From Prevotella bivia DSM 20514 (GTDB taxonomy: Bacteria > Bacteroidota > Bacteroidia > Bacteroidales > Bacteroidaceae): a stretch of DNA of 64,000 nt. This document shows positions 27,295 through 36,790 of this stretch, piece after piece (position 1 is the stretch's first letter; each line of letters opens with the position of its first letter). A program made the translations under genes and the position numbers. The notes beneath the pieces are model-generated. The model made no database searches. It was not told the origin of the DNA and saw only the letters and a program-made list of their open reading frames with translations. The stretch is from assembly GCF_000262545.1 (NCBI RefSeq), contig NZ_JH660659.1, forward strand, positions 315,240 through 379,239, read 5' to 3'.

Positions 27295-27981
27295 ATGGCA
27301 GTAAACAAAAAATATATAGAAAATATTATTGGCGAAACCATACTTACCAATGAGGAAGAACGCCAACTTGCCGACCGCATAAAGGTAGGCGATGCTAAAG
27401 CTTTAGAAAAGTTGACAAAGGCAAATCTTACCTTTGTAGTCTCTATTGCGCATCAATATAAAGAGCAAGGCTTAGATGAAAACGACCTCATAAGCGAAGG
27501 TAACATCGGCATGATGTATGCTGCACAAAAGTTTGATGGAACAAAAGGAGTGCGCTTTGTCAACTTTGCTGCTTCTTACATTCGGAAAGCAATGGAAGAT
27601 GCTATAAAGGAACAAACAGCTTTGTATAAGGTTCCCAAAAACGAGAAAAACAGATTTGAACAGAAACGTGCAAAAGCAATCTCGCTTGATCAACCAGTAC
27701 CTGTAGGAAGTAACAACAACTTTACCTTGCAAAATGTCATAGTAAATGGTGATACTGCAAACACTGATGATGACGTAACTACCAATATGCTCAATACTGC
27801 GCTCAAACAAAGTATGAAATTCCTAAATGAGCGAGAAACAGCGGTTATTACCCAACTATATGGACTTGATGGTGTTCACTTCACAATGGCAGAAGTTGCT
27901 GAAACATTAGGTTTAAAACGAGAGCGTATTCGCCAAATTCGCAATACTGCGCTACGTAAGTTACATCGAAACTTAAAGTAA
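27295..27981 (+). CDS. Short RpoD-like alternative sigma factor
   Basis: A 228-residue sigma-70 family protein without region 1.1 and with little of region 1.2. Region 2 spans about 41-106 (LTKANLTFVVSIAHQY, then DLISEGNIGMMYAAQKFDGT), a short linker stands for region 3, and region 4 spans about 176-226 with the helix-turn-helix FTMAEVAETLGLKRERIRQI. In region 2.3 the promoter-melting Trp pair of primary sigma (AVWWIRQ) is replaced by Ser-Tyr (FAASYIRKAM, 94-95). It is therefore likely a specialised group 2/3 factor; the housekeeping RpoD would be elsewhere. Confidence 0.88.
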   Translation: MAVNKKYIENIIGETILTNEEERQLADRIKVGDAKALEKLTKANLTFVVSIAHQYKEQGLDENDLISEGNIGMMYAAQKFDGTKGVRFVNFAASYIRKAMEDAIKEQTALYKVPKNEKNRFEQKRAKAISLDQPVPVGSNNNFTLQNVIVNGDTANTDDDVTTNMLNTALKQSMKFLNERETAVITQLYGLDGVHFTMAEVAETLGLKRERIRQIRNTALRKLHRNLK

Positions 27982-28128
27982 ATACCTATAAAGTATTTTA
28001 TTGGAAGTCAGTGATGAATTGCTCAGTAAGCTGTGAAAATGTCAAATCAGAAATCTTATACTTCCTTTGTATAAAGTTCAACAAATGGGTACGAGTGGAG
28101 TGGTAGCCAAGTTACCCTTTATCTAAAA

Positions 28129-28170
28129 AAAGGATTAAGACTAATAGGCGCTAGTCTTAATCCTTTCTTT
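28129..28170. terminator. Bidirectional terminator between sigma factor and thrS
   Basis: AAAGGATTAAGACTA (28129-28143) pairs perfectly with 28152-28166 around an 8-nt loop, with A and T runs outside. The preceding 28000-28120 holds no supported gene. Confidence 0.9.
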
Positions 28171-28217
28171 GATATAAACAAGTTGAAAACATTCAAGTTT
28201 CAACTACCTGTTTAAAA

Positions 28218-30167
28218 TTAATTGATTTCTTTCAACTGCTCTGCAACTTCTGCATTGACACGATCAATAAATTGCTGAATAGTCATAGTAGACTGTTCGC
28301 CACCACCCTGCTTACGCATAGCAACAAGACCTTCAGCAGCTTCTTTCTCACCTACAACAACCATATAAGGAATACGCTTTAACTCGTTATCACGGATCTT
28401 ACGCCCAATTTTTTCATTACGATCATCAATTAAGGCGCGAACACCAGCAGTGTCAAGTTTCTGCATTACTTCACGTGCATAGTCGTTATACTTCTCAGAA
28501 ATAGGAAGAATAGCCACCTGATCTGGGGTCAACCACAATGGGAAATGACCAGCAGTATGCTCTATCAATACAGCTGTAAAACGCTCCATAGAACCGAAAG
28601 GTGCACGATGAACCATCACTGGAGTTTTCTTGGTATTATCTTCTGCTGTATATTCTAAGTGGAAACGCTGTGGAAGATTGTAATCTACCTGTATAGTACC
28701 CAACTGCCAACGACGTCCGATAGCATCTTTTACCATGAAATCAAGCTTAGGACCATAGAATGCAGCTTCGCCAAGCTCAACAGTTGCCTTTAAGCCCTTC
28801 TCTGCACATGCTTCCTTAATAGCTTGCTCACTTTCATTCCAAACATCGTCCTCACCAATATATTTCTCCTTATCCTCAGGGTCACGCAAAGAAATCTGTG
28901 CTTCATAGTTTTCGAAACCAAAAGTCTTGAATACCTTTAAGATGATATCAATATTATTTTCGAATTCTGCTTTTACCTGATCTGGGCGAACGAAGATATG
29001 TGCATCGTCCTGAGTAAAGTTACGAACACGTGTTAATCCATGCAACTCACCGCTCTTTTCATAACGGTATACTGTTCCAAACTCAGCTATACGCAAAGGA
29101 AGATCCTTGTAAGAACGTGGTTTGTGTGCATAAATTTCACAGTGGTGAGGACAGTTCATAGGCTTCAACATATATTCTTCATCTTCCTCAGGAGTCTGTA
29201 TAGGTTGGAAAGCATCCTTACCATAGTGGGCATAGTGTCCAGAAGTTACATAAAGGTTCTTACTACCAATACCTGGAGTAATAACTTCTTGGTAGTTATA
29301 TGGCTTCAAAAGCTTACGCAACAAGTCTTGAAGACGTAGACGGAGCTGGGTGCCCTTTGGTAACCAAATAGGCAAACCTTTACCCACACGATCAGAGAAC
29401 ATAAACAATTCCATCTCCTTACCAATTTTACGGTGATCGCGCTTCTTAGCCTCCTCCAACATAACGAGGTATTCATCAAGCATCTTTTTCTTTGGGAAAG
29501 TAATACCATAAATACGTGTTAGCTGATCATTCTTAGCATCACCGCGCCAAAAAGCACCTGCTACACTAGTCAATTTTACAGCTTTAATTATACCTGTTGA
29601 AACCAAGTGAGGACCGCGACAAAGGTCAGTGAAGTTGCCTTGAGAATAGGTAGAGATAGTACCATCTTCCAAGTCTTGGTCTATATGTTCCACCTTATAT
29701 GTCTGACCATCAGCAGTAAATTCCTTTATAGCTTCAGCTTTTGGCACCTCTCGGCGAATAATAGGACTATCTTTCTTTGCTAGTTCTAGCATTTTTGCCT
29801 CAATCTTTGGAAAATCGTTTTCTGAAATTGGAGTTCCATCGGCTGTCTGAACATCATAAAAGAATCCATTTTCTATAGCTGGACCGAAACCAAACTGAAT
29901 GCCAGGATAAAGCTCTTTCAAAGCCTCTGCTAATAAGTGAGCAGATGAATGCCAGAAACTATGCTTACCTTCTTCGTCCTCAAAACGATAAAGAGCTATT
30001 GTAGCATCTTCATTAATAGGACGATTCAACTCTGTTGTAACACCATTTACACCGCAAGATACAACGTTGCGAGCGAGAGCCGGTGATATGCTCTCGGCGA
30101 TTTGATAACCAGTGACTCCCTGTTCGTATTCGCGAACAGATCCGTCAGGAAATGTGATTTTAACCAT
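28218..30167 (-). CDS. thrS: Threonyl-tRNA synthetase
   Basis: Class II synthetase of 649 residues. Domains in order are N1 TGS (1-60), the editing domain with [17 protein letters not shown] (HxxxH) near 72-76 and a further Cys-x-His in RGPHLV region, class II motifs (motif 2 with [22 protein letters not shown]), the zinc-binding Cys in [10 protein letters not shown], and the C-terminal anticodon-binding domain. Two TAACTTTG boxes lie upstream at 30197-30190 and 30208-30201 on the minus strand. No T-box or other leader structure is seen. Confidence 0.97.
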   Translation of the reverse strand: MVKITFPDGSVREYEQGVTGYQIAESISPALARNVVSCGVNGVTTELNRPINEDATIALYRFEDEEGKHSFWHSSAHLLAEALKELYPGIQFGFGPAIENGFFYDVQTADGTPISENDFPKIEAKMLELAKKDSPIIRREVPKAEAIKEFTADGQTYKVEHIDQDLEDGTISTYSQGNFTDLCRGPHLVSTGIIKAVKLTSVAGAFWRGDAKNDQLTRIYGITFPKKKMLDEYLVMLEEAKKRDHRKIGKEMELFMFSDRVGKGLPIWLPKGTQLRLRLQDLLRKLLKPYNYQEVITPGIGSKNLYVTSGHYAHYGKDAFQPIQTPEEDEEYMLKPMNCPHHCEIYAHKPRSYKDLPLRIAEFGTVYRYEKSGELHGLTRVRNFTQDDAHIFVRPDQVKAEFENNIDIILKVFKTFGFENYEAQISLRDPEDKEKYIGEDDVWNESEQAIKEACAEKGLKATVELGEAAFYGPKLDFMVKDAIGRRWQLGTIQVDYNLPQRFHLEYTAEDNTKKTPVMVHRAPFGSMERFTAVLIEHTAGHFPLWLTPDQVAILPISEKYNDYAREVMQKLDTAGVRALIDDRNEKIGRKIRDNELKRIPYMVVVGEKEAAEGLVAMRKQGGGEQSTMTIQQFIDRVNAEVAEQLKEIN

Positions 30168-30304
30168 ACTACAAATTAGTTTTATAAATCAAAGTTACCG
30201 CAAAGTTACTAATATAAAATGTTAATACATAACTATTTTATTATTTATGAATATTTTTTTAGTATTACCGCTTTAATACATAGAATAAATATTGGATTAA
30301 GTCT

Positions 30305-30340
30305 ATTAAAAAGCCCAGCTACTTTATGTAACTGGGCTAA
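30305..30340 (-). terminator. Terminator of the AspT/YidE-like gene
   Basis: On the minus strand AGCCCAGTTAC pairs with GTAGCTGGGCT and is followed by TTTTTAATAG. Confidence 0.85.
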
Positions 30341-30373
30341 AATATGATATTAAATATTTATTTATCTTAGTAG

Positions 30374-32068
30374 CTAGGCTCCACAGAAGAACAAAACAAC
30401 TAACTGTGCTGTAAGAATACGCAGGAACATACTCAAAGGATATACTGTAGAATAACCAATTGCTGGAGCTTCTCCTGTACATACAGAATTGGCATAAGCA
30501 AGTGCTGGTGGGTCTGTATAAGTACCTGCTAGCATACCCATAATGGTAAAGTAGTTGAACTTGTATTTCTTTCGTGCAATAGTTCCTATAATCAATATTG
30601 GAATAATTGTGATTAAGAAGCCTGTATAAACATACTTCAAGCCATCACCTTGTACTACTGTATCCCAAAAGCCATGACCAGCTTTAATGCCCACAGAAGC
30701 AAGAAACAGAGCCAAGCCAAATTCACGAAGCATCATATTAGCAGATGTTGTTGTATAAGTAACCAAATGCATACGATAGCCAAAACGACCAATAAAAATA
30801 GCAATAATCAATGGGCCGCCAGCCAATCCAAGCTTCAAAGGTACAGGCATTCCTGGAATTGCAAGTGGAAGACTACCAAAAAGCAAGCCCACCATAATAC
30901 CAATGAAGATAGTAGCAAGGTTTGGATGATTTAGTACTTTTTCAGAATTACCGACCATTTCAGCTACACGTGCTACATTTTCTTCTGTACCAACCACAGT
31001 AATCCGATCGCCTACATTAAAGATATGGCTACTTGACGCAAATAATTCCATTCCTTGACGAGTAATTCGTGTAATATTAACACCATAAACTGCATTAAAA
31101 GGTATTTTACCTAGCATCTTACCATTCATAGCCCCACGAGTAACGAGAATTTGCTTACTAATGAGACGTTGCTGCTGCTTTTCCTCATGCCAGTTTACTT
31201 CTATTTCTGGTCCTATAAAGGCTTGAATAGCAGAAGCATCCATTTCGGCACAAACAACAAGAATTTCATCACCTTCTTCAAAGTTAGTATTACGTGTAGG
31301 AACTGTGATTTCACCATTGTGCATAATACGCGTACACACCATATCTCGATTAAGGAATTGGGTAATTTCCTCCATAGTACGTCCTGCTATATAAGCATTC
31401 GATACCTTCAAATACATAATACGAGGCTTTGCATCAGGGCTCTCACCTTCTTCAGCTAAAAGCTTTTTATTCTCATCATCTAAGTCAACCCTACATATAT
31501 ACTTAATTGCCAAGGTTGCACTGATGATACCTACTACACCAAGAGGATATGCACAAGCATAACCTGAGGCAATATCAAAATTGTGAGTAGTGGTAAACAC
31601 ACTGCTTAAAGCTTCTTTTGCAGCACCAAGACCAGGCGTATTAGTAACAGCACCATAGAGCGTACCCACCATCATTGGCAGGTTATTGGGGTTGCTAGTA
31701 TCGAAGAAGATGTAGTAGCAGCCAAACATAACAAGAATGTTCAATAAGATAGCTACTGCTGATAAAGCATTCAACTTGATACCACCTTTACCAAAACTCT
31801 CAAAAAAACCTGGTCCTACTTGCAAACCAATCATAAAGACAAAGAGGATAAGCCCAAAATCTTGAAGGAATGTTAGTGTGGAAAGTGGTCCTGTAAAACC
31901 AACATGCCCCGCAACAATGCCAGCAAACAATACAAAGGTTACTCCCAAAGAAATACCACCAACCTTTATCTTTCCGAGATAAATACCAGCGGCAATAACA
32001 ATTGAATAGAGCAATACGATATGCGCTATGCTTTCTTCATTAGTAAATAAATTTATTAACCAGTCCAT
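30374..32068 (-). CDS. AspT/YidE-family transporter with two RCK_C domains
   Basis: A 564-residue aspartate:alanine exchanger-family protein. Two blocks of about five membrane segments flank a cytosolic middle with two TrkA-C domains (about 200-290, with EEGDEILVVC, and about 290-380, with FNVGDRITVVG). The repeated membrane halves include GPGFFESFGKGGIK, GTLYGAVTNTPGLGAA and GMLAGTYTDPPALAYA. Some members swap aspartate for alanine; the substrate here is unknown. Single-gene unit with its own terminator. Confidence 0.9.
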   Translation of the reverse strand: MDWLINLFTNEESIAHIVLLYSIVIAAGIYLGKIKVGGISLGVTFVLFAGIVAGHVGFTGPLSTLTFLQDFGLILFVFMIGLQVGPGFFESFGKGGIKLNALSAVAILLNILVMFGCYYIFFDTSNPNNLPMMVGTLYGAVTNTPGLGAAKEALSSVFTTTHNFDIASGYACAYPLGVVGIISATLAIKYICRVDLDDENKKLLAEEGESPDAKPRIMYLKVSNAYIAGRTMEEITQFLNRDMVCTRIMHNGEITVPTRNTNFEEGDEILVVCAEMDASAIQAFIGPEIEVNWHEEKQQQRLISKQILVTRGAMNGKMLGKIPFNAVYGVNITRITRQGMELFASSSHIFNVGDRITVVGTEENVARVAEMVGNSEKVLNHPNLATIFIGIMVGLLFGSLPLAIPGMPVPLKLGLAGGPLIIAIFIGRFGYRMHLVTYTTTSANMMLREFGLALFLASVGIKAGHGFWDTVVQGDGLKYVYTGFLITIIPILIIGTIARKKYKFNYFTIMGMLAGTYTDPPALAYANSVCTGEAPAIGYSTVYPLSMFLRILTAQLVVLFFCGA

Positions 32069-32251
32069 AATTGTATATTAAAGTGGTACAAAGTTACACA
32101 TTAAAAGATAATTTAAAGAAAGAAATAAAATGCTTTTTTCATCATATTTATAATTTAAAACTTGATCTATATGATTGCTATGTGTGGGTTACACTACGCT
32201 AGCTAAATATATATTTTATTCTTGATTTATCTTGATTTGCATATTTTTTTA

Positions 32252-32259
32252 TACTTTTG
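32252..32259 (+). promoter_or_regulatory. -7 box immediately upstream of the zinc-ribbon gene
   Basis: TACTTTTG ends 8 nt before the ATG at 32268, so the transcript has almost no leader. Confidence 0.6.
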
Positions 32260-32267
32260 TGTTTGCA

Positions 32268-32828
32268 ATGAAGTATAAAATAAAATGTTCAAATTGCGGT
32301 AAAACATTTGCTGCAGAAACCGATAAATATGGCAAGAACAAGTTTCGATGTCCATATTGTGGCACTATCTTGTTATGTAATTTTGAAGAACCAACCCCTC
32401 TTCACACAACAGCAAGGGAGGTCATTCCCTTATCTGTGGCTTCGCCCATTACTAAGCGACAGATAAAAGATATGCCACAAGTAGAAAGCAAACTACTTCA
32501 TACACCATCTAAAGAAGCTCTTTTAGAGATGCGTAGTAAGCTATTAGAGGCACCTCAACATATCCCTTCTACATCAGTACATACAGGATCAATCCTAAAG
32601 AATGCAACAAACTATACTAGTAAATTTGTAGCCAAATCGTCTTCTCGGTTAATTAAATTTCAAGAAAAGTATAAAGATGGCGATCTCTGGATATTCTTTG
32701 GCGCTAGTTTTGCTTTCATTGCTCTAACTATTGTATGCTTATTGGCTTTTGCCGAGTTAACAAAGTTATTTGCAGAAGGACATTCATGGGTATTTAAGCA
32801 CTATATTGAATTAAGAAATATGCTATAG
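32268..32828 (+). CDS. Zinc-ribbon protein with one membrane segment
   Basis: A 186-residue protein. A zinc ribbon (C7, C10, C28, C31: CSNC, CPYC) leads, followed by a polar linker and one hydrophobic segment near residues 145-168 (WIFFGASFAFIALTIVCLLAF). It resembles the zinc-ribbon/membrane proteins common in Bacteroidota; function unknown. The start at MKYKIK is chosen because the -7 box overlaps the longer reading. Confidence 0.75.
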   Translation: MKYKIKCSNCGKTFAAETDKYGKNKFRCPYCGTILLCNFEEPTPLHTTAREVIPLSVASPITKRQIKDMPQVESKLLHTPSKEALLEMRSKLLEAPQHIPSTSVHTGSILKNATNYTSKFVAKSSSRLIKFQEKYKDGDLWIFFGASFAFIALTIVCLLAFAELTKLFAEGHSWVFKHYIELRNML

Positions 32829-32876
32829 ATCCCATCTAGTATCAGGCAAAAATGCACCTATCACATATTAATGAAT

Positions 32877-32910
32877 AAAGGGTATTTCCTATCTTGGAAA
32901 TACCCTTTAT
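32877..32910. terminator. Terminator between convergent zinc-ribbon and MFS genes
   Basis: AAAGGGTATTTCC pairs with GGAAATACCCTTT around a TATCTT loop. It can serve both strands. Confidence 0.85.
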
Positions 32911-32934
32911 TATATAATGTATAAGAAATGTACC

Positions 32935-34560
32935 CTATTCTTTGATATTTGGTTCTTCAAGACCAAGATGCTTTTTCTTATCTACTACCTTTAAGAATAA
33001 CCCTATAACCAAAGCTGCCACACCAAGACCTGCTAACATCAATAGAGGTGCTGTGTAATTGAGTTTTGTAGGATCAGTAATACCACGGTTGGTTGCATCA
33101 AGAACATTACCAATTAACAATGGGAACAACCATAAGCCGATATTTTGAATCCAAAAGATCAAAGCGTATGCTGATCCAATAATCTTAGCATCTACAAGCT
33201 TTGGTACTGATGGCCATAGTGATGCTGGTACTAGAGAGAATGATGCGCCTAGAACAAGGATTGTGAGGTAAGCAACCATCACACCACCAACATCATTACC
33301 TTTGAGCATTGGAAGAACAAAAGCAAATGTGAGATGACATGCTATCAAAAGAATAGAACCTAAAACAAGCATAGAAGCAGCCTTACCCTTATGATCCACA
33401 TAGCTACCGAGAATAGGAGTAATACCTACTGCAAGCAGTGGGAATACAGCAAAAATAGTTTCAGCAGACTGGCGCATATAACCCATGTAACAATAAGCTA
33501 ACAAAGAGCAAATAGAAATACATAAAACACCATACTTAACGCCCTTATTTTTCATGAAATTGAACATGAAAGCAGTTGCAGCTATTACCAACATCAAACC
33601 ATATTGCACAAATGTAACCGTACTCGAAGCCCAAAAAGAAGTACTTGGCACAGGCTCGAAAGTCAAGTTACACTGCAACATGTTTACAGCATACTTTTGG
33701 AATGGGAAGATAGCAGAGTAATAAAGCACACAAAGTAATGATACCAACCAAAAGCCCATTGAACTTAAAATCTTACCAAGATCACTAAGCTTAAATGGAT
33801 CGTCCTGCTCTTCTGCTTCTCCTGTTTGGCTATCTAGTTTCTTATCCATAAAGAAATAGACAACAAACATCATTACAGCAATACAAATAAGCACTACACC
33901 AAATGCAACCGAGCGAGAAACATCAATACTTCCACCAAACTTAGCAAAGAAAGGAGAAAAGATCATACAAGTTGCAACACCTAGACGAGCAAGTGCCATT
34001 TCAGAACCCATAGCCAATGCCATCTCACGACCTTTAAACCACTTTACGATACCACGAGAGACTGTAATACCTGCCATTTCTGTACCACAACCAAAAAGCA
34101 TAAAGCCTATAGAAGCTACTTTAGCAGAAGATGGCATACCATCATAGAATGGAGAAACACCAAGTTGCTCAAAAATGGGAATATGGTTCAAATTATTTGT
34201 AAACCAAATATCTAGCCCTGTACCTTTAAAACTTTCGCTAATAGCATAATACTTAATACATGCGCCACAAAGCATTACTAAACCAGAGAGCAATGCAGTA
34301 AAGCGTACACCCATTTTATCAAGAATAATACCGGCAAAGATTAGGAAGAACACAAACACATTTAGGAAGGTTTCCGAACCTTGCATAGTTCCAAAAGCCT
34401 TAGAACTCCAACCACGTTGGCTCTCCATAAGGTCTTTAATAGGCGACAAGATATCGACAAAAATGTAAGCGCAGAACATAGCAAGTGCCAAGAGAAGCAA
34501 AGCTGTCCAACGTACACCAGCAGAATCTCTAAGTGTTGTTTTTTGGATTTGATCTGACAT
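32935..34560 (-). CDS. MFS transporter (MFSD1-like, probable dipeptide carrier)
   Basis: A 541-residue major facilitator protein with 12 or more membrane segments. The N-terminus KDLMESQRGWSSKAFGTMQG with the long first loop, and FGCGTEMAGITVSRGIVKWF in the middle, resemble the MFSD1-like family, whose animal member carries dipeptides. It lies 45 nt after the DPP5 dipeptidyl-peptidase gene on the same strand, so import of the dipeptides that DPP5 releases is a natural reading. Family by likeness; substrate by context. Confidence 0.78.
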   Translation of the reverse strand: MSDQIQKTTLRDSAGVRWTALLLLALAMFCAYIFVDILSPIKDLMESQRGWSSKAFGTMQGSETFLNVFVFFLIFAGIILDKMGVRFTALLSGLVMLCGACIKYYAISESFKGTGLDIWFTNNLNHIPIFEQLGVSPFYDGMPSSAKVASIGFMLFGCGTEMAGITVSRGIVKWFKGREMALAMGSEMALARLGVATCMIFSPFFAKFGGSIDVSRSVAFGVVLICIAVMMFVVYFFMDKKLDSQTGEAEEQDDPFKLSDLGKILSSMGFWLVSLLCVLYYSAIFPFQKYAVNMLQCNLTFEPVPSTSFWASSTVTFVQYGLMLVIAATAFMFNFMKNKGVKYGVLCISICSLLAYCYMGYMRQSAETIFAVFPLLAVGITPILGSYVDHKGKAASMLVLGSILLIACHLTFAFVLPMLKGNDVGGVMVAYLTILVLGASFSLVPASLWPSVPKLVDAKIIGSAYALIFWIQNIGLWLFPLLIGNVLDATNRGITDPTKLNYTAPLLMLAGLGVAALVIGLFLKVVDKKKHLGLEEPNIKE

Positions 34561-34605
34561 ATTTTTATATTTTAATTTCAGAATTAAATTATTAAATGCC
34601 CATTT

Positions 34606-36771
34606 TTATTTTTTCAGCCACTGATCAAGCCAGTTTTTGAAAGTACGCTGCCATAGAATACCATTCTGTGGCTTCAATACCCAGTGGTTTTCATCTGGGA
34701 ATAGTAACAACTGAGCAGGAATACCACGAAGACGAGCAGCATTAAAGGCACCCATACCTTGTGTTGCATTAATACGGTAATCCTTCTCACCATGAATACA
34801 AAGGATAGGAGTATCCCATTTATCAACATTTAGGTGAGGACTATTCTCGTAAGTTTTTCGTGCTGCAGCAGTACGATCCTTATTCCAGTATGCGTCATCA
34901 TATTCCCAATTACTGAACCAAGCTTCTTCTGTATCCGTGTACATACTCTCCAAATTGAAAGCACCATCATGCGAGATAAAACACTTAAAGCGCTTGTTGT
35001 GATGACCAGCAAGATAATATACAGAAAACCCTCCGAACGAAGCTCCTACAGCACCAAGACGATCTTTATCAACGTATGGCAGATTAGCTACAGCATCATC
35101 AATAGCAGAAAGATAGTCATTCATACATTGACCCGTCCAATCACTACTAATTTGTTCATTCCATTGACTACCATATCCTGGTAAACCACGACGGTTTGGA
35201 GCTACAATAACATAGCCGTTAGCAGCCATCATTTGGAAATTCCATCGGAAACTCCAGAACTGTGAAACAGGACTCTGTGGCCCACCTTCACAATATAATA
35301 AGGTAGGATACTTCTTATTAGGATCAAAATGAGGAGGAGTGATAATCCAAACTTGCATATCTTTACCATCGGTTGTTTTCACCCAACGATCGGTTACATT
35401 AGCAAGTGCGAGCTGATCAAAGATTTGTTTATTCTCAAAGCTAATCTGTGTTTGTGTGCTAGCCTTCTCTTTCTTTGAAGGGGTTACAATAAAGATATCA
35501 TTAGGAGCCGACATGCTATGACGTAGAGCCACTAATTGCTTTCCTGTACTCCCTAAGAGGTCGATGCTTGCATAGTCGTGTTGACCTTCTGTTAACTGCT
35601 TAATATCACCCTTCAAATTAGTCTGATAAATGTTAATACATGCGTGCCAACAACCTATAAAGTATAGATCCTTAGAGTTTGCTGCCCATATAAAACCATC
35701 TACATTAGAGTCGAACTTTTCTGTAACGTAAGTCTTTTTACCAGTAGCAATATCCATTACACACAGACGATTACGATCGCTCTCATAGCCGTTGTTCTTC
35801 ATGCTCTGCCAAGCAATATACTTGCCGTCTGGCGAAAATTGAGGATTAACATCATATCCCACTTGCATATCACCAGCTTGATGATTTACTTCTTGGTTAC
35901 GCATACTCTTTGTTGCATCTATCTTTGGCTCTTGATAGCCAGCAGGCTTGCAAAGGTTGATAGTTGTTTTACTAGCTATGTCATATAGATAGATGTCTGT
36001 ATCTGTAGATATAGCATACTGAACTCCTTCCTTCTTTCGCGAAGTATAGGCGATTTTCTTAGAATCCTTGCTCCAATCAATCTGCTCAATACCACCAAAT
36101 GGTGCTACAGGACTTTCAAATGGTTCACCTTCCATTATATCAACCCCTTCGCTTACACCAGCAGCAGTTACCTCTGCAAGGAATGGATGTGTATTCGTTT
36201 GTACGTAATGATCCCAATGGCGATAGTTCATATCATTAATTAACAACCCCGTAGTCTTATCAAGATCGTCTGGATTTTTTGCAATTGTGCCATAATAAGG
36301 AATACTCTTAATTAGCACCACCTGCTTTTTATTAGGTGAAAATTTGAAACCTTCGATGTCCAAATCAGAATGAGTCAGTTGCTTACGATTGCCTCCATTA
36401 GCATTCATTGTCCACAACTGACCACCACTAAGATAAGCTATTGTATTATTATCCAACCAAATAGGATCGCTTTCACTCTTTGCTGAGGTAGTAAGTAAGC
36501 GATCGTTCTTACCTGTAGCATCCATAACTCGAAGAACTTGGTGTCCCTTATTCTCCTTAACGCTATAGTATCCCACCTGATAGACAATATTCTTGCCATC
36601 TGGCGAAGGTTTAACACTAGCTATTCTGCCCATTGCCCACAAGGCTTCAGGCGTCATAACGTCACTAGAAAGAACAATGTTACTCTTTCCAATGTTTACA
36701 TCTTGTGCATCAACTGCAGTGCTTCCTGTTAATAAAGCTGCAGTCATAGCGATTACAAGTCCTTTGTTCAT
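34606..36771 (-). CDS. dpp5: Dipeptidyl-peptidase 5, S9 family
   Basis: A 721-residue exported serine peptidase that releases N-terminal dipeptides. A signal peptide (MNKGLVIAMTAALLTGSTAVDA) precedes a beta-propeller (about 40-440) and the alpha/beta-hydrolase domain. The triad is S578 in GASFGGF, D664 in HGEKDY and H696 in DENHWVL. The whole length matches Porphyromonas DPP5, including WNEQIS, the GQHDYA turn and QFWSFRWN. It acts in the periplasm. Upstream yidC ends 19 nt before it and the MFS carrier follows. Confidence 0.92.
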   Translation of the reverse strand: MNKGLVIAMTAALLTGSTAVDAQDVNIGKSNIVLSSDVMTPEALWAMGRIASVKPSPDGKNIVYQVGYYSVKENKGHQVLRVMDATGKNDRLLTTSAKSESDPIWLDNNTIAYLSGGQLWTMNANGGNRKQLTHSDLDIEGFKFSPNKKQVVLIKSIPYYGTIAKNPDDLDKTTGLLINDMNYRHWDHYVQTNTHPFLAEVTAAGVSEGVDIMEGEPFESPVAPFGGIEQIDWSKDSKKIAYTSRKKEGVQYAISTDTDIYLYDIASKTTINLCKPAGYQEPKIDATKSMRNQEVNHQAGDMQVGYDVNPQFSPDGKYIAWQSMKNNGYESDRNRLCVMDIATGKKTYVTEKFDSNVDGFIWAANSKDLYFIGCWHACINIYQTNLKGDIKQLTEGQHDYASIDLLGSTGKQLVALRHSMSAPNDIFIVTPSKKEKASTQTQISFENKQIFDQLALANVTDRWVKTTDGKDMQVWIITPPHFDPNKKYPTLLYCEGGPQSPVSQFWSFRWNFQMMAANGYVIVAPNRRGLPGYGSQWNEQISSDWTGQCMNDYLSAIDDAVANLPYVDKDRLGAVGASFGGFSVYYLAGHHNKRFKCFISHDGAFNLESMYTDTEEAWFSNWEYDDAYWNKDRTAAARKTYENSPHLNVDKWDTPILCIHGEKDYRINATQGMGAFNAARLRGIPAQLLLFPDENHWVLKPQNGILWQRTFKNWLDQWLKK

Positions 36772-36790
36772 AATATAGAAAAGTGTTAGA

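Noticed and set aside
28021-28120. tRNA-like or small RNA gene after the sigma factor
   Set aside because: GGTAGCCAAGTTACCC looks tRNA-like in places but no cloverleaf forms.
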